NCBI RefSeq assembly: GCF_000747095.1
Contig: NZ_JQGL01000075.1
Span: forward strand, 1-32,523
Length of the DNA: 32,523 nucleotides
Origin: Sulfuricurvum sp. MLSB
GTDB taxonomy: Bacteria; Campylobacterota; Campylobacteria; Campylobacterales; Sulfurimonadaceae
Reading direction: 5' to 3'
The position numbers were made by a program, and so were the translations under genes. A model generated the notes under the pieces. That model saw only the letters and a list, made by a program, of their open reading frames with translations. It ran no database searches and was not told the DNA's origin. Positions 16,460 through 24,470 of the stretch are shown here, piece after piece; position 1 is the stretch's first letter; every line of letters starts with the position of its first letter.

Positions 16460-17332
16460 TTAAAAATGTTCCATAAGCCGTTTGAACAACCCGCCCAAGC
16501 CGCTCTCTTTGGGATCAACTAGCACATTCCGTTCCAGTTTTCTGGCAATACGTTTGACGATCATCTCAAGCTCCTGCGTCGGCACCGCTGTCGGAAAATC
16601 ACGGGCGAACAGCGCCCGTTTTTTGACACTCGACGAGATTTTCGGATCGCTCGAAACCTGTCCCAGATAGTTCAGCCGCAAAGCTCCGCCGATGTTTGCC
16701 TGTGCCACCTTGTTTATTTTTTCAAACAGCCCTTCAGCTTCTTTGGAGGAGCGAACCTGATTCATAATGACATTGATCTCGTCTCTGAGTCTCGCCGTCA
16801 CTTTGATGGTCGCATACGCATCCGTGATCGCGGCAGGATCGGGAACCGTCACGACGATAACGTCGTCGCATGCCCGCAAAAACAGCTGGATATGCTCCCC
16901 GATCCCCGCACCCGTGTCGATAATCATCACATCCAGATCGTCAAGCACTTCCGCTTCGTCCATGAACCGTTCGAACAATCCGCCCGAAGCGTATTTGAAA
17001 ATTTCTTCCCCGCTCTCCCCGGGAATCAGCACAAGGTTGTTCTCGATGGGAACCAGAATCTCCGAAACGCTGGCCTCCCCTTTGAGAACATGAAGAATAT
17101 TTTTTTGGATCTTGACGTTGAACATCACATCCAGATTAGCCAAACCGATGTCGGCATCGAAAATTCCGACCTTCAACCCGTATTTGGCCATTACGTGTGC
17201 CATGTTCGAGCTGATCGTACTTTTCCCGACGCCTCCCTTGCCGCTTGTGATCGCGATGAAACGGGTTTTTTTCGACGTCGCTTTACGGTTCTGGCTTACC
17301 AATGCTTCGAGTTTGGCGGCTTGATGGTTCAT
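16460..17332 (-). CDS. flhG: Flagellar number regulator FlhG (YlxH/FleN), MinD-like ATPase
   Basis: ParA/MinD-superfamily ATPase that limits flagellar number and, in Campylobacter, also affects cell division. The deviant Walker A is SGKGGVGKST (residues 30-39), with both the signature Lys and the P-loop Lys. Switch motifs DADIGLANLD and IIDTGAG follow. A C-terminal amphipathic helix (FKRLMEHF region) is suitable for membrane binding. The N-terminal extension of about 24 residues may carry the FlhF-activating peptide. The 290 aa length is typical. It overlaps flhF by ATGA. Confidence 0.95.
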   Translation of the reverse strand: MNHQAAKLEALVSQNRKATSKKTRFIAITSGKGGVGKSTISSNMAHVMAKYGLKVGIFDADIGLANLDVMFNVKIQKNILHVLKGEASVSEILVPIENNLVLIPGESGEEIFKYASGGLFERFMDEAEVLDDLDVMIIDTGAGIGEHIQLFLRACDDVIVVTVPDPAAITDAYATIKVTARLRDEINVIMNQVRSSKEAEGLFEKINKVAQANIGGALRLNYLGQVSSDPKISSSVKKRALFARDFPTAVPTQELEMIVKRIARKLERNVLVDPKESGLGGLFKRLMEHF

Positions 17333-18594
17333 ACGTTGTTACCTTTATGAAATCCATGCAAAAGGCAGTCCACTAAAAAATCGCTCGAAGCGATCACAAG
17401 ATCTTCGGGAACTTCCTGGCCGACCGAGAAATAGCTGACCGGAACTTTCGTCTCGTACACCAGCGAGAAAATGTTTCCGAATCCGCGTGTTTCATCGAGT
17501 TTCGTAAACATCATCGTATCGATCCCGAGCGGTGCGAAATTATCATACGTCGCTTTGAGGTCTTCGTATTTGATCGAACTTGGCATGACCAAAACGACAT
17601 CCACGCTGTATTCGGTATTATTGGCCTTCAAGCACTCATAAATAGTCTCGATTTTCCCTTTGTCGTACGGTGAAGACCCCATTGTATCGATCAGGATATA
17701 GTCGCTGTAGCGAAGAGCGTTGAGCGCGCTGGAAAATTCGGGGGGATCGACAACCGTTTCGATCCCCAGTTTCATCATCCGTGCGTACTGCATCAGCTGC
17801 TCGACCGCACCGATACGGTAGGTGTCCAGAACCACCAAGCCCACTTTATATTTTTTCTCCAGCAAATACGAAAATCGCGCTGCCAGCTTCGCAATCGAGG
17901 TCGTCTTTCCGACTCCCGTAGGGCCGACCAGCATAATGACTTTTTTGGCGCCGTTCTTGGGAGCGCTCTCCATCCGAACCGGAATCATTTTGCGCATCAG
18001 CACCTGAAAATAGCGCTTGACGGTCGCAGAACTCTCTTTCATCTTCGAGGGCATGTGTTCCAGTGTCAGCTGCATGATCTGATCGAGATGATTTTGGTCC
18101 ATCCCGCTTTGCTGCGCCAAACGATAAATCTCCGCGAATTCGGGAGGGATAGCCGTTTGCAATTTGGGCGCTTTTTCGTCCCAGAACATGTTCTGGATCA
18201 ATTTGACCTTATCGCCGAGTTTTTCGATCTCTTCCTTGATCCGCTTGATGTCTTCGGTCTCAGCGGGAGCCGACGTATTTTTGTGAGGTTTCTCCTCCTC
18301 CGTTACTTCGGCGATTCGGGAAATCTGCTTGGCTGCTTCGGAAATATTGTAGAGTACGTCGCTGCTTTTTTGGGTCAAAGGGCGCTGTTTGGTCAGAGGC
18401 TCTTCGATTTTCGGCTTGCTTTTGGGAATACTTCCCTCTTCGACGCCCACGACGATCTCGTACAACGCACTTTTGCCTAACGATTTTTTCTGTATTTCGC
18501 GGGTTTCGATCAGCATCGCTTCTTCGCCCACTTCCAACTGCGCTTTTTTGAGCGCTTCGGCAGGCGTTACACCGCTAAATGTCAAGATTTTCAT
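17329..18594 (-). CDS. flhF: Flagellar SRP-like GTPase FlhF
   Basis: Third member of the SRP GTPase family, placing the flagellum at the pole together with FlhG. The N-terminal B domain (residues 1-60) opens with MKILTFSG and is followed by a charged, low-complexity linker to about residue 150. The NG domain has P-loop GPTGVGKTT, DTYRIGAVEQL, IDTMGSSPYD in place of the SRP-type DTAG, and TKLDETRGFG as the base-specificity motif. The 421 aa length is normal. ATG 18594 has GGAG 5 bases upstream; folK overlaps its start by 20 bases. FlhF and Ffh both occur in this window, far apart. Confidence 0.95.
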   Translation of the reverse strand: MKILTFSGVTPAEALKKAQLEVGEEAMLIETREIQKKSLGKSALYEIVVGVEEGSIPKSKPKIEEPLTKQRPLTQKSSDVLYNISEAAKQISRIAEVTEEEKPHKNTSAPAETEDIKRIKEEIEKLGDKVKLIQNMFWDEKAPKLQTAIPPEFAEIYRLAQQSGMDQNHLDQIMQLTLEHMPSKMKESSATVKRYFQVLMRKMIPVRMESAPKNGAKKVIMLVGPTGVGKTTSIAKLAARFSYLLEKKYKVGLVVLDTYRIGAVEQLMQYARMMKLGIETVVDPPEFSSALNALRYSDYILIDTMGSSPYDKGKIETIYECLKANNTEYSVDVVLVMPSSIKYEDLKATYDNFAPLGIDTMMFTKLDETRGFGNIFSLVYETKVPVSYFSVGQEVPEDLVIASSDFLVDCLLHGFHKGNNV

Positions 18595-19105
18595 ATCGTC
18601 TCCGTAGAGTTTTTCCCGTTGAGGGCAAGCTTCGTAAAGGTATTATCACGCTCAATCGTTCACTCCAATGGGGGTGAGGAATAATCAGTTCTTTGTATTG
18701 TACCACCCGATCCTCAAAAAACAGGATATCCAGGTCAAGTGTTCTGGGCGCGTTGGGAAAACTGCGGCGGCGTCCGAACCGTTTTTCGATCCGCCATATC
18801 AGCCGCAGCAAAGCTCTGGGTTGAAGTGACGTGGCAATTTCGATCACCGTATTGTCAAAATCGCTTTGATCGAGGTAGCCGAACGGCGGATTACGCAAAA
18901 CGGCTCCGCTTTGAACGGGACGAAGAAGAGACATGCGGGTCAGGTATACCCACAAATGCTCCATCCGCCGTTGCGTATCTCCGACGTTTCCCCCCACTCC
19001 GATTAGGACACGATAACGGTATCCGCTTTTCCGCGCGGGCCGTTTGGGGAAATGCAAATTTTTATACACAAAATGCCGGTCGTCCAGCTTGCGGCACAGT
19101 CTCAT
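18575..19105 (-). CDS. folK: 2-amino-4-hydroxy-6-hydroxymethyldihydropteridine pyrophosphokinase
   Basis: Transfers pyrophosphate from ATP to the pterin alcohol in folate synthesis. Motifs are GVGGNVGDTQRRM (family LGxNxGD), FDNTVIEIAT, and the metal-site signature APRTLDLDILFF with the two essential Asp, then PHPHWSERLSVIIPL. An N-terminal stretch of about 30 basic residues precedes the usual start of the fold, so a later start is possible, although none has a better ribosome binding site. It starts 3 bases after the aroQ stop and runs 20 bases into flhF, as in other Campylobacterota where folK precedes flhF. Confidence 0.92.
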   Translation of the reverse strand: MRLCRKLDDRHFVYKNLHFPKRPARKSGYRYRVLIGVGGNVGDTQRRMEHLWVYLTRMSLLRPVQSGAVLRNPPFGYLDQSDFDNTVIEIATSLQPRALLRLIWRIEKRFGRRRSFPNAPRTLDLDILFFEDRVVQYKELIIPHPHWSERLSVIIPLRSLPSTGKTLRRRYENLDI

Positions 19106-19108
19106 CGA

Positions 19109-19594
19109 TTAGGCTTCAGCCGTCTCCTGCTGTTGCTGGGTAGCTTGACGCATCGCATTGATTTCGCTGAGGATCTGCATCATTCCCACCATCGCCAAAT
19201 GGTATCCGAACGGTCCGAATCCGATCACCGACGAGGTGCACACGGGAGCCGTCATGCTTTTTTGGCGGAACTCTTCACGACGGTAGATATTGCTAATGTG
19301 CACTTCGATCGTCGGCATGTTCACCGCAGAAATCGCATCGCGGATCGCGATCGATGTGTGCGTATACGCGGCCGGGTTAATGATGATACCGTCGGCATCG
19401 CCGTAACATTCCTGAATACGGTCAACCAGTTCACCTTCGAGATTGCTTTGATAAAACTCGATCTCGATACCGTTTTGAACGGCAACCTCTTTCATCTGCG
19501 CATGGATTTGTTCGAGGCGCATCGGACCGTAGACCGATTGTTCCCGTACTCCCAGCATGTTGAGGTTTGGCCCCTGGATTACGACTATTTTCAT
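19109..19594 (-). CDS. aroQ: 3-dehydroquinate dehydratase, type II
   Basis: Third step of the shikimate pathway, dehydrating 3-dehydroquinate by the type II mechanism. Motifs are [11 protein letters not shown], catalytic Tyr22 in [15 protein letters not shown] and EVHISN with the catalytic His. The 161 aa length is normal, with a Gln/Ala-rich tail. AAGG lies 7 bases from ATG 19594, and a TATAAT at 19628-19633 heads the whole minus-strand run through the flagellar genes. In H. pylori a pepQ gene lies between aroQ and folK; it is missing here. Confidence 0.96.
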   Translation of the reverse strand: MKIVVIQGPNLNMLGVREQSVYGPMRLEQIHAQMKEVAVQNGIEIEFYQSNLEGELVDRIQECYGDADGIIINPAAYTHTSIAIRDAISAVNMPTIEVHISNIYRREEFRQKSMTAPVCTSSVIGFGPFGYHLAMVGMMQILSEINAMRQATQQQQETAEA

Positions 19595-19627
19595 TGACTG
19601 ACCTTTGTTCTCTTTTTTTAAGGGTAG

Positions 19628-19633
19628 ATTATA
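19628..19633 (-). promoter_or_regulatory. Promoter -10 of the aroQ-flagellar gene string
   Basis: TATAAT on the minus strand, 33 bases before the aroQ start codon, with a T-rich initial transcript and AAGG ribosome binding site. No clear -35. It is the only obvious start upstream of the eleven-gene minus-strand run ending at the MFS gene. Confidence 0.55.
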
Positions 19634-19646
19634 AGAGGTTCTAGTT

Positions 19647-19652
19647 TATAAG
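19647..19652 (+). promoter_or_regulatory. Possible remnant -10 of the original deaminase promoter
   Basis: TATAAG on the plus strand lies immediately before the octamer CAACTAAA (19653-19660). The same octamer occurs at 25696-25703, just upstream of the aminofutalosine deaminase ATG. Removing the intervening DNA would put this -10 about 22 bases before that ATG with AAAAGAG as ribosome binding site. This is a reconstruction, not proof. Confidence 0.35.
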
Positions 19653-19662
19653 CAACTAAATT

Positions 19663-19672
19663 ACTTTAAAGT
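19663..19672. repeat. Perfect 10-base palindrome upstream of the antitoxin gene
   Basis: ACTTTAAAGT, a perfect palindrome about 30 bases before the antitoxin -10. It could be an operator half for autoregulation by the antitoxin, but AT-rich palindromes of this length also arise by chance. Confidence 0.3.
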
Positions 19673-19680
19673 GCATCATA

Positions 19681-19708
19681 TTACACTTATTAACACATAT
19701 GATATAAT
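19681..19708 (+). promoter_or_regulatory. Promoter of the four-gene TA-STAND operon
   Basis: TATAAT at 19703-19708 with a TTACAC box 16 bases upstream (19681-19686). The leader runs about 27 bases to ATG 19742, with AAGAGG about 6 bases before it. A 10-base direct repeat (TATAAGAGGT at 19630-19639 and 19727-19736) flanks the region and may be chance or an operator. Confidence 0.5.
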
Positions 19709-19741
19709 TGTATTTATATAACCAAATATAAGAGGTGTGTT

Positions 19742-19990
19742 ATGACTACCGTTACCACTACCGATATTCTGCGCCATCCTGCATTGCTTAATGCTGCCGA
19801 CGGTATTACCCTCATCGAAGACGGTCGCCGTCATGAGCCAAAAAGCGTGTTACTCCCTTACGCACTGTATAAAAAAGTGCGAGAGCAAATCGAAGATGAA
19901 CTCTATCTAATGAGCAACCAAAAGGCGTTAGGAACCGAAGCCTACCAAGAGTTTTTAGAGCTCGAAGAGGTTATCGAGGATTTGGTATGA
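19742..19990 (+). CDS. Antitoxin of a type II toxin-antitoxin pair (Phd/YefM-like)
   Basis: Small acidic protein of 82 residues immediately upstream of a MazF-type toxin and overlapping it by ATGA. The segment GITLIEDGRRHEPKSVLLPY resembles the Phd/YefM pattern of an N-terminal DNA-binding fold, and the acidic C-terminus (ELEEVIEDLV) would be the toxin-neutralising tail. Family assignment is by resemblance only; antitoxin role follows mainly from gene order. AAGAGG precedes the ATG at about 6 bases. It probably represses its own promoter at 19681-19708, which would also control the two large genes downstream. Confidence 0.75.
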   Translation: MTTVTTTDILRHPALLNAADGITLIEDGRRHEPKSVLLPYALYKKVREQIEDELYLMSNQKALGTEAYQEFLELEEVIEDLV

Positions 19991-20346
19991 GTAGTATTCG
20001 TCGCGGAGAGATATACCTCGTCAATTTCGGGAAAAAATACAACAGCGAATTCGGTAAAATCCGCCCTGCCCTCATCATCCAAAACGACATCGCCAACCGA
20101 AACATCGATCTTGTCGCTTTTAAAGGGGTTACCGTTATTCCCCTCACCACGCAACTTGCAGGTGGTGACATACGGGTGATGATTAAAAAACGGGATACTC
20201 TAGAGCAAAATAGTGAAATCTGCATCAATGAACTCTGTACTCTTGATTTGAGCCGTATCGATGAAACAAAAAAATGTACGGTATTAACGCCAAAAGAGAT
20301 AGAAGAAGTAGAGATGAAACTGAAACGGCATTTGGGGATAGCGTGA
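19987..20346 (+). CDS. MazF/PemK-family toxin (endoribonuclease)
   Basis: PemK/MazF fold of 119 residues. It starts RRGEIYLVNFG and carries the conserved GKIRPALIIQND, with the Arg used in RNA cleavage, then the strand VTVIPLTTQ with the conserved Pro-Leu-Thr. The C-terminal helix follows LDLSRIDETKK. Members cut mRNA at short single-stranded sites and slow growth until bound by antitoxin. Its start overlaps the antitoxin stop (ATGA). Its own stop overlaps the GTG start of the STAND gene (GTGA), tying toxin translation to the NTPase. G+C content is close to the chromosome and clearly higher than the gene that follows. Confidence 0.88.
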   Translation: MSSIRRGEIYLVNFGKKYNSEFGKIRPALIIQNDIANRNIDLVAFKGVTVIPLTTQLAGGDIRVMIKKRDTLEQNSEICINELCTLDLSRIDETKKCTVLTPKEIEEVEMKLKRHLGIA

Positions 20347-23300
20347 AAAAGATTTTAGACTTCATAGGATTGTTTACCCGTGAAGAAATCAAAGATATTA
20401 TTCGAAAAATAATTTTCAAACCACTTTCGAGTAAATTAGTATTAGGTGGTTTGACAATCCTAATCACTCCTTTTTGGCAACCAATTCTGATAGAGTATTT
20501 AAATAAAACTTTCTCTCTTAACCTTTCAAATACTTCTGACACATTCGTTGGTATTTTTTTGGTTGTGTTAGGTGTTCTTACCCGATGGTACGAATTATAT
20601 CTTGATGTCAAAAAACAAATCTTCTCGAAAACACAGTTTAAACCTTCTATCGAATGGGCAAAAGAAAAAATCGAATTAGCTTTGAAAAGTGTTGAAGACA
20701 GATATATTACCTACAATACAGCAGAATATGCAGAGTTGAATATTGACACAAAAACAAAAAAAATATTTGAGTATGTAACTTGTATAGATAACTTTGATGT
20801 GAATGATTTCATAAAAAATTTCAAAAATGGTATTCTGTATTATTTAGAAAATGAAAATATCTATAAACTCGAATATCGATACCAGTTACTCAATGAATGG
20901 TTAAATACCTACAAAAATTTAGATAATCCGCCCGAACCTCATAGTCCAATAGAATCGATGTATTTTATTACCGAGCTCTTTGAACAGAAGTTTTTTCAAA
21001 TAAAAGACTCTTATAATGATGTTCTAATAATTATACATTTCATAGAAAGTCTGGAAAAGAATCGGCATTATCAACTCCACACACAAGAACTAAAAGAAGC
21101 AATCAATTCCCTACAAAATATTCAATATATATCAAAAAAATTATTATCAGATATGTCTGAAACCATTCATGGACTTCTTCCCTATCAATTTGAATACCTT
21201 AATGCTATTCAACATTATGCTGAATACAGCACATATCTTTATCCACTCTTATATTTTTTCGTAGAAAATAATTATGATACAGCTTCTCTAAATAATAACA
21301 TTAATCAAAATAATTGCTTAAGCACTCACCTCTATAAATATTCTTTAATCAGTGGTGAAGCATTATCTGGTAAAACACATACGTTATGCGATATTGCCAA
21401 TGATCGTATACAAAAAAAATTGCCAACCGTATTGATATTTGGACAAAAATTTTATACCAATGAAAGCCCTATCAAGCAAATTATTCGACAACTTGATTTG
21501 GAACATCATAATTTATCCGAAGATGAGTTTTTGGAAACGTTAAATAGTTGGGGTGAAAATGAGCAACAACTCGTTTTCATCATCATCGATGCTATTAATG
21601 AAGTTGATTATCCTCAAATTTGGCAAAACTTTTTTATTGAGATGGTTGAAAAAATCAAGAAACGTTCATATCTAGCTTTGATCATGAGTGTACGAGATAC
21701 TGAAAAAGAAAAAATATTTAATACTCGTATAAGAAAATATATCTCAGAAGAACTTATTGAAATTGAACATAATGGTCTTGATCAAATCGATTTCGAAACC
21801 ATCCAAAAGTTTTCTAAAGTATTCAAGTTCAAACCAATTGTTTTCCCTTGGACAAGCCCTCTTCTCACAAAACCCGGCTGGCTATTTTTGGTATTTGAAG
21901 CACTAAAGGATACTGGAATAAACAGCATTACACCTGAACTACTCAAACAAAATGTCATCATGGAAAAATTTATCAAAGGCGTAAATGATAGATTTAAACG
22001 CAGCAAGGCACTAACAGATCATCGACAATATGTAATTAGCACAACAACTGTTGCAAGCAAAAAAATTGTTAACAATAATTTTATAGAAACTGTTTCCTAT
22101 GATGAGCTGAAAAATGACACTCAATATTTGCATGAAGCGATTGTGGATTACCTACTTTCAGAAGGAATATTTTTAAGCAATATAGGTAGATTTGATATTA
22201 GAAATATATACTTTGCATATCAAAAATTTGGTAATTATTTCTTATCATTGTATTTATTATCTATTGTTTCTGAGCAAGATGATAAACCATCCATCATAAG
22301 AAAAATCAGTCAAGACACTACTATTCAATTGTTATTTCAAAAATTCCAACAACATCAAGCTTTGATTGCAGACCTGATTACTCGAATAAGTGATGACTAC
22401 CAAATTGATATTATTGAAATTTTCCCTCAATTGACAAATAATCCAACTATTGACCAATTGCGCTTATCCGCATATACGATCTCATCCAAATTACCTGAGT
22501 CGCTTCAGAATGTCGTAAAAAATCTTTTATCTAGTACTGAAAAAGAACGATACGAATTTTTTGAAGCACAATTGTACGATGCAGTCAATTTTACTGTGGA
22601 TTTTAATATCCAACACTTACATAGCCTGCTAATCTCTGATCGTATGTCCAATAGGGACATTTGGTGGGGTAAATACGTAATTGACAGTTATCAAAATGAA
22701 GGTGTAGTGTCTGAGATTATTTTTTGGGCACAACAATTATCCAAAGAAGAAAAGATCGATACAACCTATCTAGTTTCATACTCAACATTGCTTGCTTGGT
22801 TCTTAATATCTTCTAATCGTGAATTAAGAGACAAGACGACCAAAGCCCTCGTGAATCTTTTGGCGGATCATATTGATATTGTTATCGCAGTGCTAAAAGA
22901 GTTTGAAGGAGTAGATGATCCCTATGTCTATGAGCGTTTGTTTGCGGTAGCTTTTGGCTCTGCTATTAGAAGCAAGACTACCGATCATCTAAAAGAGTTA
23001 TGCGAATATATCTATCATACAATTTTCGACCAAGAATTTGTTTATCCACATATCCTCTTACGTGATTACGCTAAAAATACAATTGATTATGCAATTTATA
23101 AAGAGATATCACTCGATATAAATAGAGAAAAAACTATTCCACCGTATAAAAGCCATTTTCCTGAACATTTACCAACAAATGAAGAAATCGATGCATTAGT
23201 TGAAACTTTTGATGACCCCGATTATGGATTAAGCTCTATTATTAGTTCAATGACTACTGAATATGGACGCGGTGGTGAATATGGTGACTTTGGTCGCTAC

Positions 23301-24470
23301 ACTTTTCAAAGTGCCCTGCGTGATTGGGAAAAACAAATTAATATTGATTTTCTTAGCAACCATGCTGTCAAAATGATCATTCAAAGAATCGGTTATAACC
23401 CCCTTCATCATGGAAAACTAGAAAAAAATATTACAAGTGGATACGGATATTCTAGATATGAGAATAAAGCTGAACGCATTGGGAAAAAATACCAATGGAT
23501 AATGTTCTTCGAGATTTTGGCACAGATAACCGACAAATACCCGGTTTATGGAAATTATGAGGAAAAAGAACCTTATCGAGGTACATTCTCTCCTTATGTC
23601 AGAGATATCGATCCGACGATTCTCATTCAAAAAACTCATAAAAACTCATCTCACATCATAGAAAATTGGTGGCATCCGATAATCGAGTTAGATTGGAATA
23701 CGGACAACAATTTGTGGGCAGTATCGGATCATGATTTACCTCCGGTAGAACCTTTCATAATGCTCACGGATGAAAGAGGTGTTGAATGGTTTTGTCTCAA
23801 TACAATTCTTGACTGGAACGAAAAAGTTCCTCAAGATGACGACTGGAAAACACCTCGTAAAAAGTTGTATTACATGGTACAAAGTTACCTTATCAAAAAT
23901 GACCAACTGGGCGAGCTCATATCTTGGGGGCAAAAAGAAGATCAAAACTTTTTTGGACGATGGATGCCGGATAATGGTGATCGATATGAACTCTTTGACC
24001 GTGAACATTGCTGGTCGGAAGGAACACAATATTTTTACGGTCATATATGGGAAAATATCAGAAATACGGATTTCGAGGTAATTCCGACTGCATACCATTA
24101 CTGGTGGGAAGAATCTAACGACTATTCCAAAGAAAGCAGCCTAGGTTTTTTAAAACCTACTAAAGTGATCTTTGATGCTCTTAATATGCAGTACGGAGAC
24201 GAAGACGGATCGCTCTATGATCAAGAAAATCAGAGAATCTGTTTCGATCCATCGGCACAAATCGAAAGCCCCTCTATGCTCTTGATCCAAAAAGATAAAT
24301 TTCTGAATTTTCTCAAAGAAAACAATCTTTCGCTTTTTTGGACAGTTATCGGGGAAAAAATGATCGTTGGCGGAGATGATCGAAAAAATACCGAGAGAAG
24401 TGTTTATAGTGGATTTTATAGATTGGACGATAATCAAGTTAAGGGAAAGATAAAATGCGTGGAGAGGTAA
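20343..24470 (+). CDS. Membrane-anchored STAND-type P-loop NTPase, candidate antiphage sensor
   Basis: Protein of 1375 residues. Two hydrophobic helices (about 32-53 and 67-86) would anchor it in the inner membrane. After a helical region comes an NTPase core: Walker A GEALSGKT (338-345), Walker B with DAINE (Asp416, Glu420) in the style of STAND/NACHT and Avs proteins, and a sensor segment IMSVRDTE near 446. A helical HEAT-like region follows (about 815-930). The last 270 residues are rich in Trp, Tyr and Asp, a plausible ligand-sensing end. GTG 20343 overlaps the toxin stop with GGGGAT upstream; the longer frame from 20274 lies inside the toxin gene. The gene is markedly A+T-rich. The architecture recalls the transmembrane NTPase class (Tmn) among known defence systems; defence is inferred, not shown. 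Confidence 0.8.
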   Translation: MKKILDFIGLFTREEIKDIIRKIIFKPLSSKLVLGGLTILITPFWQPILIEYLNKTFSLNLSNTSDTFVGIFLVVLGVLTRWYELYLDVKKQIFSKTQFKPSIEWAKEKIELALKSVEDRYITYNTAEYAELNIDTKTKKIFEYVTCIDNFDVNDFIKNFKNGILYYLENENIYKLEYRYQLLNEWLNTYKNLDNPPEPHSPIESMYFITELFEQKFFQIKDSYNDVLIIIHFIESLEKNRHYQLHTQELKEAINSLQNIQYISKKLLSDMSETIHGLLPYQFEYLNAIQHYAEYSTYLYPLLYFFVENNYDTASLNNNINQNNCLSTHLYKYSLISGEALSGKTHTLCDIANDRIQKKLPTVLIFGQKFYTNESPIKQIIRQLDLEHHNLSEDEFLETLNSWGENEQQLVFIIIDAINEVDYPQIWQNFFIEMVEKIKKRSYLALIMSVRDTEKEKIFNTRIRKYISEELIEIEHNGLDQIDFETIQKFSKVFKFKPIVFPWTSPLLTKPGWLFLVFEALKDTGINSITPELLKQNVIMEKFIKGVNDRFKRSKALTDHRQYVISTTTVASKKIVNNNFIETVSYDELKNDTQYLHEAIVDYLLSEGIFLSNIGRFDIRNIYFAYQKFGNYFLSLYLLSIVSEQDDKPSIIRKISQDTTIQLLFQKFQQHQALIADLITRISDDYQIDIIEIFPQLTNNPTIDQLRLSAYTISSKLPESLQNVVKNLLSSTEKERYEFFEAQLYDAVNFTVDFNIQHLHSLLISDRMSNRDIWWGKYVIDSYQNEGVVSEIIFWAQQLSKEEKIDTTYLVSYSTLLAWFLISSNRELRDKTTKALVNLLADHIDIVIAVLKEFEGVDDPYVYERLFAVAFGSAIRSKTTDHLKELCEYIYHTIFDQEFVYPHILLRDYAKNTIDYAIYKEISLDINREKTIPPYKSHFPEHLPTNEEIDALVETFDDPDYGLSSIISSMTTEYGRGGEYGDFGRYTFQSALRDWEKQINIDFLSNHAVKMIIQRIGYNPLHHGKLEKNITSGYGYSRYENKAERIGKKYQWIMFFEILAQITDKYPVYGNYEEKEPYRGTFSPYVRDIDPTILIQKTHKNSSHIIENWWHPIIELDWNTDNNLWAVSDHDLPPVEPFIMLTDERGVEWFCLNTILDWNEKVPQDDDWKTPRKKLYYMVQSYLIKNDQLGELISWGQKEDQNFFGRWMPDNGDRYELFDREHCWSEGTQYFYGHIWENIRNTDFEVIPTAYHYWWEESNDYSKESSLGFLKPTKVIFDALNMQYGDEDGSLYDQENQRICFDPSAQIESPSMLLIQKDKFLNFLKENNLSLFWTVIGEKMIVGGDDRKNTERSVYSGFYRLDDNQVKGKIKCVER

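Noticed and set aside
20274-20342. N-terminal extension of the STAND protein by 23 residues
   Set aside because: The added residues are highly charged, lie inside the toxin gene in another frame and lack a ribosome binding site; GTG 20343 gives the GTGA overlap.
20343-24470. KAP-family NTPase as an alternative for the large membrane NTPase
   Set aside because: Its two helices are N-terminal rather than inserted in the P-loop domain, and the Walker B segment (DAINE) is of STAND/NACHT style.
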